Source of the DNA: Paragonimus westermani
Taxonomy: Eukaryota > Platyhelminthes > Trematoda > Plagiorchiida > Troglotrematidae
Reading direction: 5' to 3'
DNA length: 64,000 bases
Assembly (NCBI GenBank): GCA_008508345.1
Contig: QNGE01000287.1
Span: forward strand, 1 to 64,000
The position numbers were made by a program, and so were the translations under genes. Each line of letters starts with the position of its first letter. The stretch's first letter is position 1. Shown here piece by piece: positions 31,912 through 44,995 of this stretch. The notes under the pieces are model-generated. The model saw nothing but the letters and a program-made list of their open reading frames with translations. It did no database searches and had not been told where the DNA came from.

Positions 31912-34900
31912 AATCCAGCAAATCGAATGAAACTACCGTGAAAATTCTAAAACAGAGACAAATCCAGTAAGTGCTTCTCTAATTTGGGGCTCGAAAGAAG
32001 TGCCAACAATTTTCTAACACAATAGAGTAATTCCGAGCATACCCTAGTTCAGAATGCTCAGCGAATCTTTCCTAGATGTTTATACTCAGAACAAAAACGA
32101 TTACTGTAAACTCCATACACTACGTCTTCTCATCACAACAGTAGTTAACGAGCCTCGAAAGTGCAAGTGCTAACTCGTACTGTTATACCTACGAACCATA
32201 TATGCTGTCTGTAGGGTGGTTTTATGTCACGAATCTACAAATCAGCTTGCAAACCACTCCCCGGTTCCAACACAACACCGCGGTATTCGACTGTTTCCCT
32301 TTCTGGGGCTCTTCCAGATATGACCACAAAACACGAGAATTTGACAGAATTTTATATTTTGAATTCTTGAGGCTTCAAAAAGTACAGGGAGATAAGTCCA
32401 CTAGGATATTTTCACTTCATTTTCTGTTTAATTTGTAGTGAATGTTCGGGTACTTCAAATGCAGTTTAAGTTTGACTGTCACAATGTTGCTTTTTGAATT
32501 CTTTCAATGCTAAACCGTGAATTACGTCATGACCTGTGGCGTTGACAACGTCACATTGCATATACTGTCGGATTTTCACTAAATCACTGCAGTTCGTTCT
32601 ACATAGCCTCACGGAATTTCATTTTTTTAGGCTTGTAAGTGGCATTATTTTAAAAATATTGCATTCGTTTATGAAGTACTTCACTCATTCAGGTTCAGCG
32701 CAGATCATATGCCGAGTTACTTTTCTTTACTTGCATTGGTTTACAGGCAAACAGTGACTTCAAATTCAAAATACAGTTGCAACGAAAGCATTTTACGCGT
32801 AATTTAGCGTATTACTGCTTGGCAATTTTGACAAAAAAAACAATCATGAAGCACCATTTGATTGTGAACAAATAGTCCATGTACCATTTGATTCAACAAG
32901 AATACTTTGTAGAAAAGGCAGACAACTCTTCTTGTCAGTGAATAGCCAAACAGAGGGGGGTAGACTATAGACTTTAGAAATAATCCAATCGATGTGTTTT
33001 AGCGAGGTACGTATATTTATTCTCCAAACCGGAGTTTCTGAGTTGTTCACGCCAACAAGCTACCGGACGGTAACAGGAAACGTTCTATCCTGCAATATGT
33101 GTACTGTTTTGACTAAAGTGCATGCAACTGGGCAAGGCAAGAAACGTTGAACTTGTTGAATATACTAACTTGGTTACCTTTGCCATCAGCAAACATCTGC
33201 CGTTTAATTTCTAAATGTGACGGCCGCTCATCATACAAGTCACTCAAATGACATAATACGAGTTCTAACTAACTACTTTATACCTACAAGGTTGGATAAA
33301 CATGTAGTAAGTGTACGACTGCCAAAACAGCTTGAGGTGGTGAGCTTCAGTTCTAGAGACCTCTTGCATCTGTTTCATGCTAAACACGGCAAAATAAAAA
33401 ACGCATTACTTGCCCAAAAAAAGCGACAGAAAAAAGAGGAATCATCGATCCTCTATGTTGAACATCCTGCTACCAGCATAACATAAATTAGCAAACAATT
33501 TTTAAACAATATTTTTAATAATGCTGTTCAAAGTTCTTTATTACATATGAAACTGATGGTCATAAAACTGAGGATACAAGACATGAAGGACGCAAAGTTT
33601 AGTATACAATGAATGAATTATATTAAATCCAATGAAGTGGATATGTGGGGTCTTGAAGTGGTGTGAATGTAACATAAAAGAATTAAGCTATTGGTGCCTC
33701 TTGTCTCAGGATTGATTGTACTGTATTATGTCCAGAAAATTCAGGTAACGATAGATCCAGCGTTTGTTTACGTTTGGTCTGAGTGAACTGATCTGCTATT
33801 TATTCAGTAGAAACTACAACGTGTTTGTACCATATTGGATGTATGGCACTTAGTTCGCTGATCTGAATTTTTCAGGCCCGGTGAAAGCATGTAATACGTC
33901 ATATGTCATCGAGAGAGAATATGACTATTTTTCGATCTCTGATTTGCATATGTTGAATGTAAGCAGGCTAAGAACAAAATCAGTCTATCATGCAAAATGT
34001 GCCCAAAAATTCAAAGTGCATCCGTTATCAACATTCTGCTGACTGCAATTCTATCTTAGAATGAATGTCAACCATACAAAACTTGGACCTCCCATGATCA
34101 AAACACACCAGAACTCACGAATCCCGTCAATCTTGGTGCACTTACGCAGTTAAGCAGACATCTGAAGGTGTTCGTGCATGTTACACAACGTTTTCACCAA
34201 CTCTCTCTGTCCACAGACCTGAGATTTTTGTTAGCACTGTGTTTTTGATTCACACTGGGACAAAATCCAAAGCAACCGTTAAATGACAGGTAACTCTGTA
34301 ACTGGCAAAGTTGGTTTTAGTTTTTGGTAGGTTGTTCATGTAACTAAACACAGTGCATAAAAAGTAGGTTATCCAAAGCATGACTCCTTATTCCCAGTAT
34401 TAAATAATTGGAGTAATGGATATGGTTGTGATTAAACTTAATCTTAACTGGCTGAGTTAGTTTATTCAACATAGCGACAAATCTCACATGGTGACATTAC
34501 ATGTTTAGAAGGCAATCACGGATTTATGGTAGATAACCAATTCGATACGCCGGCCGGCAGTCTGTTTTAATGAGGTTTCGAAAACCAATTATAAACATTA
34601 CACCGTGTTTAAAGACGGTTATTTCTTTTCGTCCCTAGCGATTTCGATATGACTTTCTCCCGAGAAAGCTAAATTAACAACCGGTAACAGGTTCGGATAA
34701 ACACTTCACTGAACGTTTATCACCATCGACGTACCAGTAAACTAGTATTCACATTTAGAATAAGTGGAGGAAGTTTAGCAGTTCAATTCTCAATACACTT
34801 GTGAATTCAGGTGTAATCATTTTGGTGTTACAGTGAGCTGCGTGGAAATAAAATGACATTATTCGCATGCATTACTGAGGAGTTATTTACACAAGATGAC

Positions 34901-36625
34901 CATACCGATGACCTAATGTGAAAATTGTACGGCACTGAGAAGTAGTCGAAGTTCGGTCAATTTGACATAAAAGTCCGTTTGATGGTAGCTTTTGCGTTCA
35001 TGCAATCTCCAGTTACCCACCCTTAAAAAGAAGCAACAGACAGAAATTTTGCACTTGTTATGGCTCGCCGATAGTGCTTATCATTGCCACGATCTGAATT
35101 TAAGTTTTCTCCACATTTGTATGGGTCAAACTTGCTGACCACTGCGATGTTGACCTCACGTTAAGCACGGTCTAGTTACGGCGCCTGAGTGTTCAGCAAC
35201 CTTTGCTTTCGAATATTACACGATTTACTTGATCTTATATGTAGAACACGGCTGTTATTTGTTAAACGGAGAAAACAACCCCTTGAACAAGGATTGCGAA
35301 TTTGGTCAAAAACTTCAGTGTCGTTTAACCTGCTGAATAGGCTCATGAGGCAGAACACCTTGTAGAGTACTCATCAGAATTTATACCAGTAAACTCTACA
35401 ACACTAAATGGTCATGCCTAGCCACCGGGTGTGAGGGTGATTCGGTAATGACTGGCATATCTTAAAATGAAAAGGACTAGGCATTGTGCCTGTGTAATCA
35501 AAGTGTACCTCACCCAATCTAGCTGAGATTAACAGTAATATAAATCCATCAAAATAAGTGTGAAGACTTTGGGGCGAGACGAATTGAGTAGTATTATGTG
35601 GTAGGATTACACATGATGTTATCTCTCACAACTCGTTTAGAATAGTTGAAGCTCTGATTCAACGTCTTCTAGATCGATCCTAAGAATCAGTGGTATGCCA
35701 GAAGTGGATTTTGATAAAACACTCTTGTACTTCATAAAGAAGTTTAATAAATTACAGACGACGAGAAAGTTAGAGGAAGACTACATCCGAGCAATAAGTT
35801 GACCAGCGCTCGGGTGGAGTATACAAAATTTCCTAGTCCGCTATTTTGCTACATCCGGGGAATTTGGTGGTTAAAATTATGACACAACCCTCCTGACAAT
35901 ATCTGACGACATTTCCGTTTTGCAATCGGCATGCAGCCTCGTGCTGTTGATTGAACCTCTTCGTTGAACACATCGAATACTGCTCGGACGTTGCGATATT
36001 TGATGCAGGCACTTTTCAAAACTGTCATGAGTAAAAATCTGTGACGAGAGGATTGAAAGAATGCATTGTGTGAATTCTTCACACATATGTTCTTTATCAT
36101 GCAAATTTTGTGGTTATACAACATATGTGACTATCGCCCGATGCAGTACTTTAGTATTTACAAGATGACATTTTTATGAAACAAATGAGTTGTTTCATAG
36201 CCATTATAATGCAGACATCTACTGACAACCTGTCATCTTAATTTGCAGGATAAAGCTCTCCAGCCTTACATCGAGTAGTAGAATGAAGTCAGGATTATTT
36301 CTACCGATTTCCACCCAAATTTGCCTTGTTTCTTTCGCTCCACTCTTATTCGAACAGAGAAAGGAATTTACATTCTTGTGCATTCGCGGTTGAAATGATG
36401 TGTACGTGACTTCTAGCCACTCTGAACTAGAGGTTTATAAAACGGTGTGCTCTCCTCTCCATTCATTGAATTTAGTGTCCATTCATGCCATGTAGAATGC
36501 GTACATGATACACCAAACATAGGTTTGGAACCAATAGTCTTAAACTATACAGATTCTGTGGAATAAGATTATCAACATGGTTACTTACTGACAACATGCT
36601 TTTTATATGTTATGTGAATGTTTAG
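31912..36625. other. Non-coding; weak exon-like stretches only
   Basis: A segment after CTTTCTGGGGCTCTTCCAG near 32320 (YDHKTREFDRILYFEFLRL) has no clear donor. A Lys-rich stretch ending at 33486 could be a last exon, but its start is unclear. An acceptor at about 36248 precedes only ten codons (DKALQPYIE then stop). No repeat family was recognised. Confidence 0.3.
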
Positions 36626-36663
36626 AAGAAAGATAGACCGGCTTACACAAGAGTCAACCTCAG
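36626..36663 (+). CDS. Candidate 38-nt exon
   Basis: Bounded by an acceptor (TATGTGAATGTTTAG) and a CAG/GTAAGC donor. One frame reads RKIDRLTQESTS. It lies 0.5 kb upstream of the exon at 37176 on the same strand. Too short to assign. Confidence 0.25.
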
Positions 36664-37175
36664 GTAAGCGTTTCAACCGGGGTTAATACAAAGTTGCCTG
36701 TCGATGAAGGGTAACCTTCTTTGTCATTGGGGTGTTCATTTGGTGAGCCTTAAACCTTTAACAAACATCCTAGAAAAGAAGTTACTTTTCAGTCGCTAAT
36801 CATCCTTCCCGATCACCAATCCATTTGTATATTTATGTGTTCTGGTTCACAGTTCACTTGACCATATTTTTACCATCCATTTTCATCCCCTCTGACATCA
36901 TCAACAAAATGCTAAGTAGCACCATCAGAATCCTCGTAAACCTCTTCAACTTCCGTAGCTATCACCAAGACAACATTTGATAGAAATAGCGCTAAACTTT
37001 TGTGTAAACTAGGAGAAAAAAATGTAGGTTGAACTAGAAGACGCACCGTGACTTCAGTGCAAAAATTAAAATTCCGGACTTACACAGTAAGAATTCAGAT
37101 TCACAAACCATGCAAACAAATGAATGATTGCACATGAAAGTAGGGCTGAATTTTGTTTACTTTTTTACTGTGCAG

Positions 37176-37303
37176 AATACTGGTTCTTTATGTGGATGGT
37201 CCAGTATGTGGAAAAATGTAGTGCACGTATGCCTTCAGCTAAGATTTTACAGCAACCACAAGATAACAGATATAAAATGACAGTCAATAATGCAGATGTT
37301 CAA
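37176..37303 (+). CDS. Candidate internal exon
   Basis: A strong acceptor (TTTACTTTTTTACTGTGCAG) and a CAA/GTAATT donor bound 128 nt. The frame begins with two bases, then YWFFMWMVQYVEKCSARMPS, continues AKILQQPQDNRYKMTVNNAD and ends VQ in phase 0. The aromatic start could be membrane-associated. No family recognised; it may belong to the gene whose exons begin at 39355. Confidence 0.4.
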
Positions 37304-39354
37304 GTAATTTACTTCCATGGATTTTCGTCCAGCGCCTAAATCTGGGACCACCCAACATCACAATTTAGACAACAGGTCAGTGCGTGCACCATGCGTTGCG
37401 GATACGACCGTGAAGAAGATAGCAGTTCACTTAATGTGTGACATCCTATACAAACAACAGTGACAAGTTGTCACACGTAGCTGTTAAACCATTGGACAAT
37501 TTACATTATTGGACCCAGGGTCAACTAACCTGCTTCTATCTCCACATGATCAACCAACATTAGTGGTGCAGGTTGTTGACTGTGTTAAGAGCGACCAACT
37601 AGTTTTTATTTGTGACGTCCGGAACGTTTACGAAATTTTCGTGTGGCTGCGATCTCGAACCCACAAACTGAAGGACCCTAGAACGCTGATTTTCCTGTTG
37701 AAAAGAACCTTCCAAATAAACCTAGAGAACAACTAGCAACATCTGGCACTACAGTCTAGGTTCAGTAATCAAAATAACCTTGACGATAATAGAAACAGAC
37801 ACTCATGTTGCAATTGATTTAATCCAGCAGCGACTTACTTCTATTGGTAGCTGAAAAATACTCTTTACTTTAGGTCAAATTTGAGAGGTAGCTATAATGA
37901 CTCCGGTATTTGACACGACACTAATATTTACACTTATCTTTTCTTGTTTTACCCGCCCGTTTACCGAATTATAGTATTTTTTGTCCTGTAGTACAAAATG
38001 CTGTCTGGATTTACACGTGCGCTTACGTTCCAAGTGTACGAAATCTTGTCTCAGTAATTCACAGGCCCCTCTATGGGGGGAGGGTTGGCTCACTTCTACA
38101 CCAGTAGACTGTCTCTGCGGCGTTTTCGAGACGACTATTGGTTGGTTGAAGATAATAGAGTTGCGAGTTCCAAACAAACTGCTTTTGCAAAGTAAACAAT
38201 GAATAATCTGGTGATGACTAACAGCCTCTCTTCACCTGTTAATCATTTACAGTGGATTTTGTTTTTGCTCAGCTGGAATAGTACGACCCAACAAGCCTAT
38301 ATTCATCCGGTCAGTAAATGTGCTCTGCAACGGTATCGGGGAAACAGTGTGAAGAACCTGACTGGTCATCCCCGAGGCTGATTCGGAACGTGCTCGGATC
38401 GGTTATCGAAGATGTAACTTCACCTCTTATTTTTAATTGCCGGTGTTGATGGAAGTTCATCTGACCGGTTTCCCTGGTTTTTTGAACGGAAATGAGAAAT
38501 ACACAAGCTTCCGCCCGATGCTAGGGATACGAGTCCTAACTTATGTTACAATCAGTCGGAACACAACCTGAAATGCGCTTAGTCGCAAATACCGACGTTG
38601 ATGTCTCACCTACACAAACATATCAGTATTAGCCTCGGTCTGGAACACTGTAAGACGACTACTCTGCTTCTGACCTACACTAGTTTTATTGCTCAGTTCA
38701 TTTCTATACACTCACTTTGTGTCTAATCAGCGAGAGTATGGAATATACGACCGTCTTATTTTGAATTCTACAGGAAAGCACGCAAGCAGTTGATCAGGTT
38801 TAGTTGTGAGCGAGTGGACCCGATTGCTTTCTGTCCAAAGTGTTTAATTATACGTACATTTGGCAATCATTTTAGTCACGTTTTTAGTTCGGAACAACTA
38901 AAACGTTCTCAGCTTTGATTGATTGAACATGTTTGTAAACGTATCCATAAAAATACAACCGTTTGAATAATGGAAACTCGTAAACTCTCACTTAAATTAA
39001 AGTAACCAAAGTGAGTAAAACCTGGGTTGACTGAGTCTGAACAATGACATCTTGACCTAACAAGAAAAGAAATACCGCGCTGCGATTAACAAAGTTTAAC
39101 TTAATCAGAACTGTAACTACTGTACACTACTTCCATGCTCATATTAAGCTGGATATGTAGTAAAATTACTTTATGCCAGCCAGTTAATCACTGAATATCA
39201 TGCCCAGTGACATTCCAAGCAAAACTATCACTTATTCAGCCAACCACGAATAAGCAAACTCTGGAATGATCCGGTAAACCCTCATACAGAGAACAAAACT
39301 ATCATCAGTAAAAGCCCTTTTAAAATCAAATATAGCGGCGGTGTAATTTTACAG
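37304..39354. other. No supported gene
   Basis: Open frames at 37509-37736 (plus) and 37875-38177 (minus) have no paired splice sites or domain. This is probably intron. Confidence 0.3.
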
Positions 39355-39527
39355 ACTTGGTCTTGATTTTACTACCGAGGTGGCTGGCATGAATGTACAC
39401 GAACTCAACGAGATCGTCGTTTACTTCGGGCCCAGTCGAAGTATTTGGCTCGTTTTCATTTAATCAAGCTTTTGGCGATCTATTTTTCATTGTAACGGAC
39501 TTACATAACAGCAACGAGCGTAATCAG
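39355..39527 (+). CDS. Candidate exon(s) of an unidentified gene
   Basis: After the acceptor GTAATTTTACAG the frame reads LGLDFTTEVAGMNVHELNEI then VVYFGP and shifts. The downstream part FGDLFFIVTDLHNSNERNQ, ending at a CAG/GT junction (39528), is in another frame. Either a 34-nt intron (39435-39468, GTCGAAG...TCAAG) rejoins them in phase, or one frameshift has occurred; the second frame is itself open from 39393. Both parts look strongly protein-like. In the spliced reading the end is phase 0 and fits the next exon. Confidence 0.45.
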
Positions 39528-39921
39528 GTCTGTGAACAATTCCTACTTACAGGTAAATTCGTTTTTTTTCAATAATAACTGTACAGTACTTCAATATCTT
39601 ATGCCCTGCAGGATTAATGAGTTCATATTTTATGTCGTTCAAATCCAGTTTTATTTATGTCACGATTCTGTACCGTCGCGAAAAGGGACATGGAAACATT
39701 TCACACATTGAACAGTTTCTCATCCATTCTTGTGCCAGACTTCTAAGTATTACGGTTTGAAAATGGAACTTTTTAAGGCGTTTGAGTTTCAAGTCGCACT
39801 GAACGAAAACAACATTTCGGTCTGGAATATATCAGCTCATTTTCCCCAGGGAAGCAGACGTTCATATCTCATTGTTGGATTTCATTTTTAACAAATGAGA
39901 TGCTTGGAATGTTATTCATAG

Positions 39922-39994
39922 GTTCATGAAATTTTACCAATGAAACTTGACCGGTCCGTGATGGGACAAACCACAGTCATGATTGACCCAATTG
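39922..39994 (+). CDS. Candidate internal exon of the same gene
   Basis: An acceptor (GGAATGTTATTCATAG) and an exact GTAAGT donor (39995) bound 73 nt: VHEILPMKLDRSVMGQTTVM then IDPI plus one base. It begins in phase 0, matching the end of the previous exon, and the extra G is completed by the next exon. Composition and splice sites make it one of the most credible exons in the window. Confidence 0.5.
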
Positions 39995-40899
39995 GTAAGT
40001 AGTTGTGCTGGATAGAACGGCCAAAATGTACACATTTACCATGTATAAACTTACTTTCCGGTCACTCTTTTGTCTTTGGCAAAATGGAGGATACTTCGGC
40101 CTTTAACAATAAGTTATGTGGGAGAAGATACTGAAAAACGAACAGACAAAATCTGTAACTTCTCTCACACGAATATACATTGAATTTTATTCAAGAACAC
40201 GGTAGATAAATTGAAACCAGTCTTGCCAAAGTATTTGTTCATATGTACGCTAGGGTTATAAATTGTGGACTCAGTAAACACAGGAAAGGAAGAAAACGCC
40301 TCAGCAAGTAGGTTCGTTTCACTTAAAAAGGAAGAAGAATACCTGTAACTCTGAACGGTTTTAACATGGGGATCTACTGTACAAAAAGTAGATACAAAAA
40401 GCAATATCTAAAATGAGTCACAGAAGGCGAGCCGCACGAAGAACTTTTGACTGATCATCGTGTTTCTCACTTGGTCATGTTTCGTTGGCGGTATTAGCAA
40501 CAGTGGTGATAATTAACCAGATGATAAGCGATCATGAATGTTGGAAGGGATAAATAGGGTGGAAAAATCTTACGTTTCTCAGGTTCTAAGCTAGTTAGTT
40601 TTGCTGGCAGTATGATGACGCAGACGACGATTAGGCCTTAATTTTACCCGTATGTGGTGATACTATACTATGTGAATAAATGCGATGTGGAATACTCTTA
40701 ACTCAAACTTCCAGTTTTATATCCGAATAAACATGAAATATATTATTGAAATCACATAGTTGAAGTGAGCCCAGCAGAAGACGGGTACACTGATCGCGGT
40801 GAATTTACATTTTTCTGGCCCATGGCGTTATGTGATAGAAATTGTCTTCTTCCTTCTTGAAATTTTAAGGATTAAAAGATAATCTACATATACTTTTAG

Positions 40900-40979
40900 G
40901 ACAAACCAGAGGACAAAAATGGATATCAATCAAAAAGCAGTTGGCTGACATTAACTACGAATGTGGCAAATGTTGTGCG
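40900..40979 (+). CDS. Candidate exon of the same gene, possibly the last
   Basis: The acceptor TCTACATATACTTTTAG leads into two bases that complete a Gly codon with the previous exon, then QTRGQKWISIKKQLADINYE and CGKCCA. A GTTAGT donor follows 40979; if it is not used, the frame runs another 21 codons to a TGA at 41043-41045. I do not recognise the family of the four joined segments. Confidence 0.45.
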
Positions 40980-41045
40980 GTTAGTTATGACTCGCAAGGT
41001 TCGCTTCTGCTGATCCGCACAACTACGGTCCTGTTCGGTTTATGA

Positions 41046-41720
41046 CGACAAAACTGGATTCTGATTCAGTTGACTGTTTTTGGAAACTGAAACGAAGCGC
41101 GAATGTGGTCTGCTACCGCCAGTGACATGGTTTGTTTTTCACCGTAAGAAGATGAGGATCTTTGAAAGCACTAAGACAAAGGCGTGAAGTGATTATAAGT
41201 GAATACAAAAAGGGCTAAAAGTAAGGATGTCGTTTCAAAGTGACTGGACCATGTTGTATGAAATATTGTTATTTTAGCCGTTGGGAGTTGAACGGCTAAC
41301 ACATAACTGCTAATGTTGTCCATGCCTTGTGAACCTATGAGAACATGCTTCAGAGTCCAACTCTCATATGTGGCAAAACTGATACACTGCTGGTATTCTA
41401 TAACCATAACAGGCTTGACTCGAGTGCTTTTTTTCCAAAGGTATTAACCAGAAAGTATTTCTGAATGGAAAAATTGCGAACAGATGTGAAAAGGTGCCCA
41501 TCCCGTGTTTTTTTAATAAATTGAGCAGTGACATGTTTTGGTGAAACTCGAAGTCAAACTTTTAAGCCCAACCGTGGTGATATTGGTGAGCAGGTCCATG
41601 GAATATTTTCAAGCATATTAGCAATTTTCATTAGTTTTCACGAGAAATTAAAACTGTGATGAGCTTATCATTGATTAGCTACTTTTTTTACGGCATTGCA
41701 TTTCGCAAAATTTTTAAACT
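41046..41720. other. No supported gene
   Basis: One 78-codon minus-strand frame (41171-41407) without domain. Nothing else. Confidence 0.3.
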
Positions 41721-43351
41721 CTGCTTTCAATCTTCTTGTTGAAACTAGACGGCTCTTGTGAAAACCACAGAGGAATTAGTTTGACCCCAGTCATTTCTAT
41801 AGTTCTAGCATCCATTATACTTCGTTGACTCACTGCAGCTCGGGAGGTGAACATTAGGGAAGAACAGCAGGGGTTTCACCTCGGGCGGGGTTGTATAGTT
41901 CACATTTTTACTCTTCGTCAAGTTTTGAAGCAGCGTCATGTGTACTGCCGGCCGACAATTTTTGTATTTATCAACTATAATGGTGCATTCGATTAGTACG
42001 TGAACATACTGTCGGCACTCTAATACGATACCTCGGCTCAGATTAGGGTTTACAATAAACTGTCTGTCAGTTTCAGCACCATGAGCGGCGTACGTCAAGG
42101 CTGTCCGCTGTCACCATTTATGTTTAATTTCGTCATAGACGAAATAATGGAGGATTGTCTGCGGCACCCACAAGATACCGGCGTGGACAGCCTACCTGGT
42201 GAAATACTGGCTGATCTGGATTGTGCGGACGACAATGTGTTGCTGTTTGATAACTTTCAATCGGCACAGGTAATGTTAGACGCTATTCCGCGTTCTGCTA
42301 AATACTTCGGAATGCGCTTTGCAGCCTCAACATGCAAAGTCCTTCTGCAGGATTGGTGTGACCTCGTAGATTTGACGTTAGATAATGTAGTCATGGAGGT
42401 TGTTGGCGGTTTGTATACCTGGGAAGCTGCATCAGCGTCGACGGCGGAGGAGTAGGGAATGAAATAGAAGCGCGTATCTCTAAGTCTAGGGTGGTATTTG
42501 CTAATTTGAGTCATCTCTGACGACTGAGCGGTATTTCGCTCAAGCCAAAATGTCGCGTATATAAGACAACGGTGAGGGCCGTATTACTTTAGGGCAGCGA
42601 GACCTGGCCGCTCAGGGTGAACTACGTGAAACGTCCCAAAATTTTCGACCACCGATGTCTGCATTCAGTCGCTCGTATCGGGTGGCACCAGCGTGTAAGT
42701 AACGAGCAGGATGGAGAGCGGGTGTTTGGTAGTGATTGCCAAGCAAGTTCTTTTGTTCAATCCCTACGTTTGCACAAGCTTAGATGGTTAGGTCATGTAT
42801 TAAGGATGCCAGATAATCGTCTTTCACACCGAGTACTGTTCGCTGACACTGCGACCGACTGGTGTAAGGTGCGAGGTAGACAGCTAATGATCTGGCATAG
42901 GGAAATGAAGTCGTCCACGAAGGGGTTGGCCGCCGTGGGTCGTGTTCGTCTTCCGGGCTGGAGTCCTCGCGACTCACAGAGTCCGTGGCTGGAGACTCTA
43001 AGTGAGATGGCGGCTAATCGAGCTCAGTGGCATGAATGTTGTCGTTATTTGTCCGAGTTGTCTGTGAAGTGAGTGCATTTAATGAGGCGAGGCGGTGAAA
43101 GCCGTAAGGAAGCTGTCGCGCTGATGACGCCTTACTCTCACTTGCAGCTCGGTTGTTTGTTTGCAAGGTGTAGGCACATTGGTGCTGAATGTTTGAATAT
43201 GGACGTAGTCATTTTCAGTAGTTAGGTCCCTTCCCGTCCCCTTCTTTTTCTCTTCTCTCCTATATATAAGGTTTGCTTTTTCTTCATGGTTGTGTAGCAG
43301 TTAAGCATTAGTGTGAACCACCGATGTAGTGTTGTCTATAATGATGATGAT
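41721..43351 (+). pseudogene. RTE-clade (SR2-like) non-LTR retrotransposon, 5' truncated reverse transcriptase and 3' tail
   Basis: RT text begins near 41721 (CENHRGISLTPVISIVLASI, then REEQQGFHLGRGC, then FVFINYNGAFD with the first catalytic Asp). It jumps about 20 codons to YVNILSAL, continues MSGVRQGCPLSPFMFNFVID and LADLDCADDNVLLF, where the usual YADD is CADD, then VYKTTVRAVLL, LRWLGHVLRMPDNRL and a C-terminal GWSPRDS...NRAQWHECC ending at TGA 43070-43072. Nonsense codons and a frameshift near 42420 inactivate it. A 3' untranslated region of about 280 bp ends in an ATGATGATGA run, the short simple-repeat tail typical of RTE elements. The endonuclease domain is missing by 5' truncation. 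Confidence 0.85.
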
Positions 43352-44906
43352 TACTTTGGTGTAACTAATATTTGGAACTTGGATTGTTCCAAATATAGTT
43401 AAGCACCTTGGGATTCTTGGCGAGTGTTTCTCAAATAAGATGGTTCAAAGACCTATTAGCGGACGGCAAGGCAGGTAAACTTGGACGTTCCGGTTAACAT
43501 TTGTGTGATACTACATATTGTTTCCTGAATGATATTTGAATCAATATAATGCAAGATATTTTACATTATTTCATGACGACCGGATCATGTTTGTGATAAC
43601 TTTAGACTGCATATTGAAAGCTCTTTCGGAGAAATATATCCATGAGGTCGCCATTCAACCTTCTGACAGCACGTTAATTTAGCTAACCAAATTTCCGACA
43701 AATCATTTGATTTACGACCCTGCTATGGTCAGTTACGCGTGGCTTATTTGGTGATTTATAGCCCATATTCATGATCAAAATGATTGCTTCAATAACTCGG
43801 AAAAGCTCAGATTGTTTTTCCTCTAAACATGTTAATCACATAATGTAGACCACGCATTGTAGAACTGACGGATTACAAGTCTGTGGAACTCGGACAGGAC
43901 AAAGTTGTCAAAAGCGTCAACGGGTTTTCTTTTTGTTCACCTACTTTGAATTGTGGCGGATAGACAGTTTTGATCGTGTTTGATAAACCTTTTTCATGAA
44001 AATAACAGTTTGTGTTGCAACACATTTAGATTGAATTGTTTTCTCGTCGTGGTCATTTGACATAAAAATTAACCAAGGCCTATGCAGATGCAGCCGTTTT
44101 GGAAAACTATCCGAAGTTCACTGGTTTTGCTGCTCACATTCTAGCGAATTTCCAAGCGAATTTACTTATTTGGGAAGTTTATTAATTTCAATCGTATTCA
44201 TATACAAATCTTGTGAAAAGTTCGATCGAAAAGATCGACCTTGTGGCTATGTTTAGACAGAGATACGAACTGTCATTTGATTACATTATGCGCACAGTAC
44301 AGACGACACATGCGGTAGTTGTTTAGTTGATATGCATTTGGCTCAAACAAACACCTGTTTCCATATGCAACACGACAACAGCTGAGCATGTGTTGATCGT
44401 GCGATTTGGGAAAAGTTGTTACGGCTTTTTTCTCTCACATCGTTAACATGTTTAGCTGTTGGATCGTTCATCTTTTCACTTCTCACTGATCTCAACATGC
44501 TTCTGAAAACTTGCTAACATCTTAACCCATACCTACAGCTAGCCTAAATTCTGGTAAATTAAGTTCACTAACAATCCGGGTGATGTTTCAAAGAAAATTC
44601 GGTCCATATTTATGCGTAGATAGATAAAGAGGTTAGTTTTCAGTTGTTCAAGTACTTTCGAAATCTTCTGATCGCGTTTTTCTTCTGCCGAATGCGAATT
44701 TGTAAAGAGCAATCAAATGATAAGTGATATTCAGTACATGAAGGTAACCTTTTTGAAACTGGCTGGGACGGTCACTGGTAGAGATCAGACAATAGGCGGT
44801 AGGGGACTTTGTCTCCCGCTGAAATATAAAAAACCAATAGAGATTCATTATAATTATCCAAACCTCCGTTGTGCAATCACTTTGCAAGTAGTGTACTATC
44901 ATAATT
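43352..44906. other. No supported gene
   Basis: Low open-frame density. A 90-codon minus frame (44648-44920) is antisense to a 79-codon plus frame and overlaps the repeat below. Confidence 0.3.
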
Positions 44907-44985
44907 TCCAAGTTGACCATAACTCACATTTCATCGCAGCCTTCGCATACAGATAGACTTTCCAGCCAGCCTCTCTCGAATTATA
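44907..44985 (-). repeat. Short relative of the ribozyme-linked repeat, with target-site duplication
   Basis: The block 44909-44979 aligns end to end with 10790-10860. The insertion is flanked by the direct repeat TATCATAATT at 44897-44906 and 44986-44995, as expected for retrotransposition. In minus-strand orientation the homology starts about 11 bases downstream of the cleavage site of the other copy's ribozyme, and the ribozyme itself is absent. Confidence 0.65.
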
Positions 44986-44995
44986 TATCATAATT

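Noticed and set aside
40057..40100. Minus-strand open segment ending at a GTAAGT donor (contains SILHFAKDKRVTG)
   Set aside because: It lies within an intron of the better supported plus-strand gene and has no clear acceptor.
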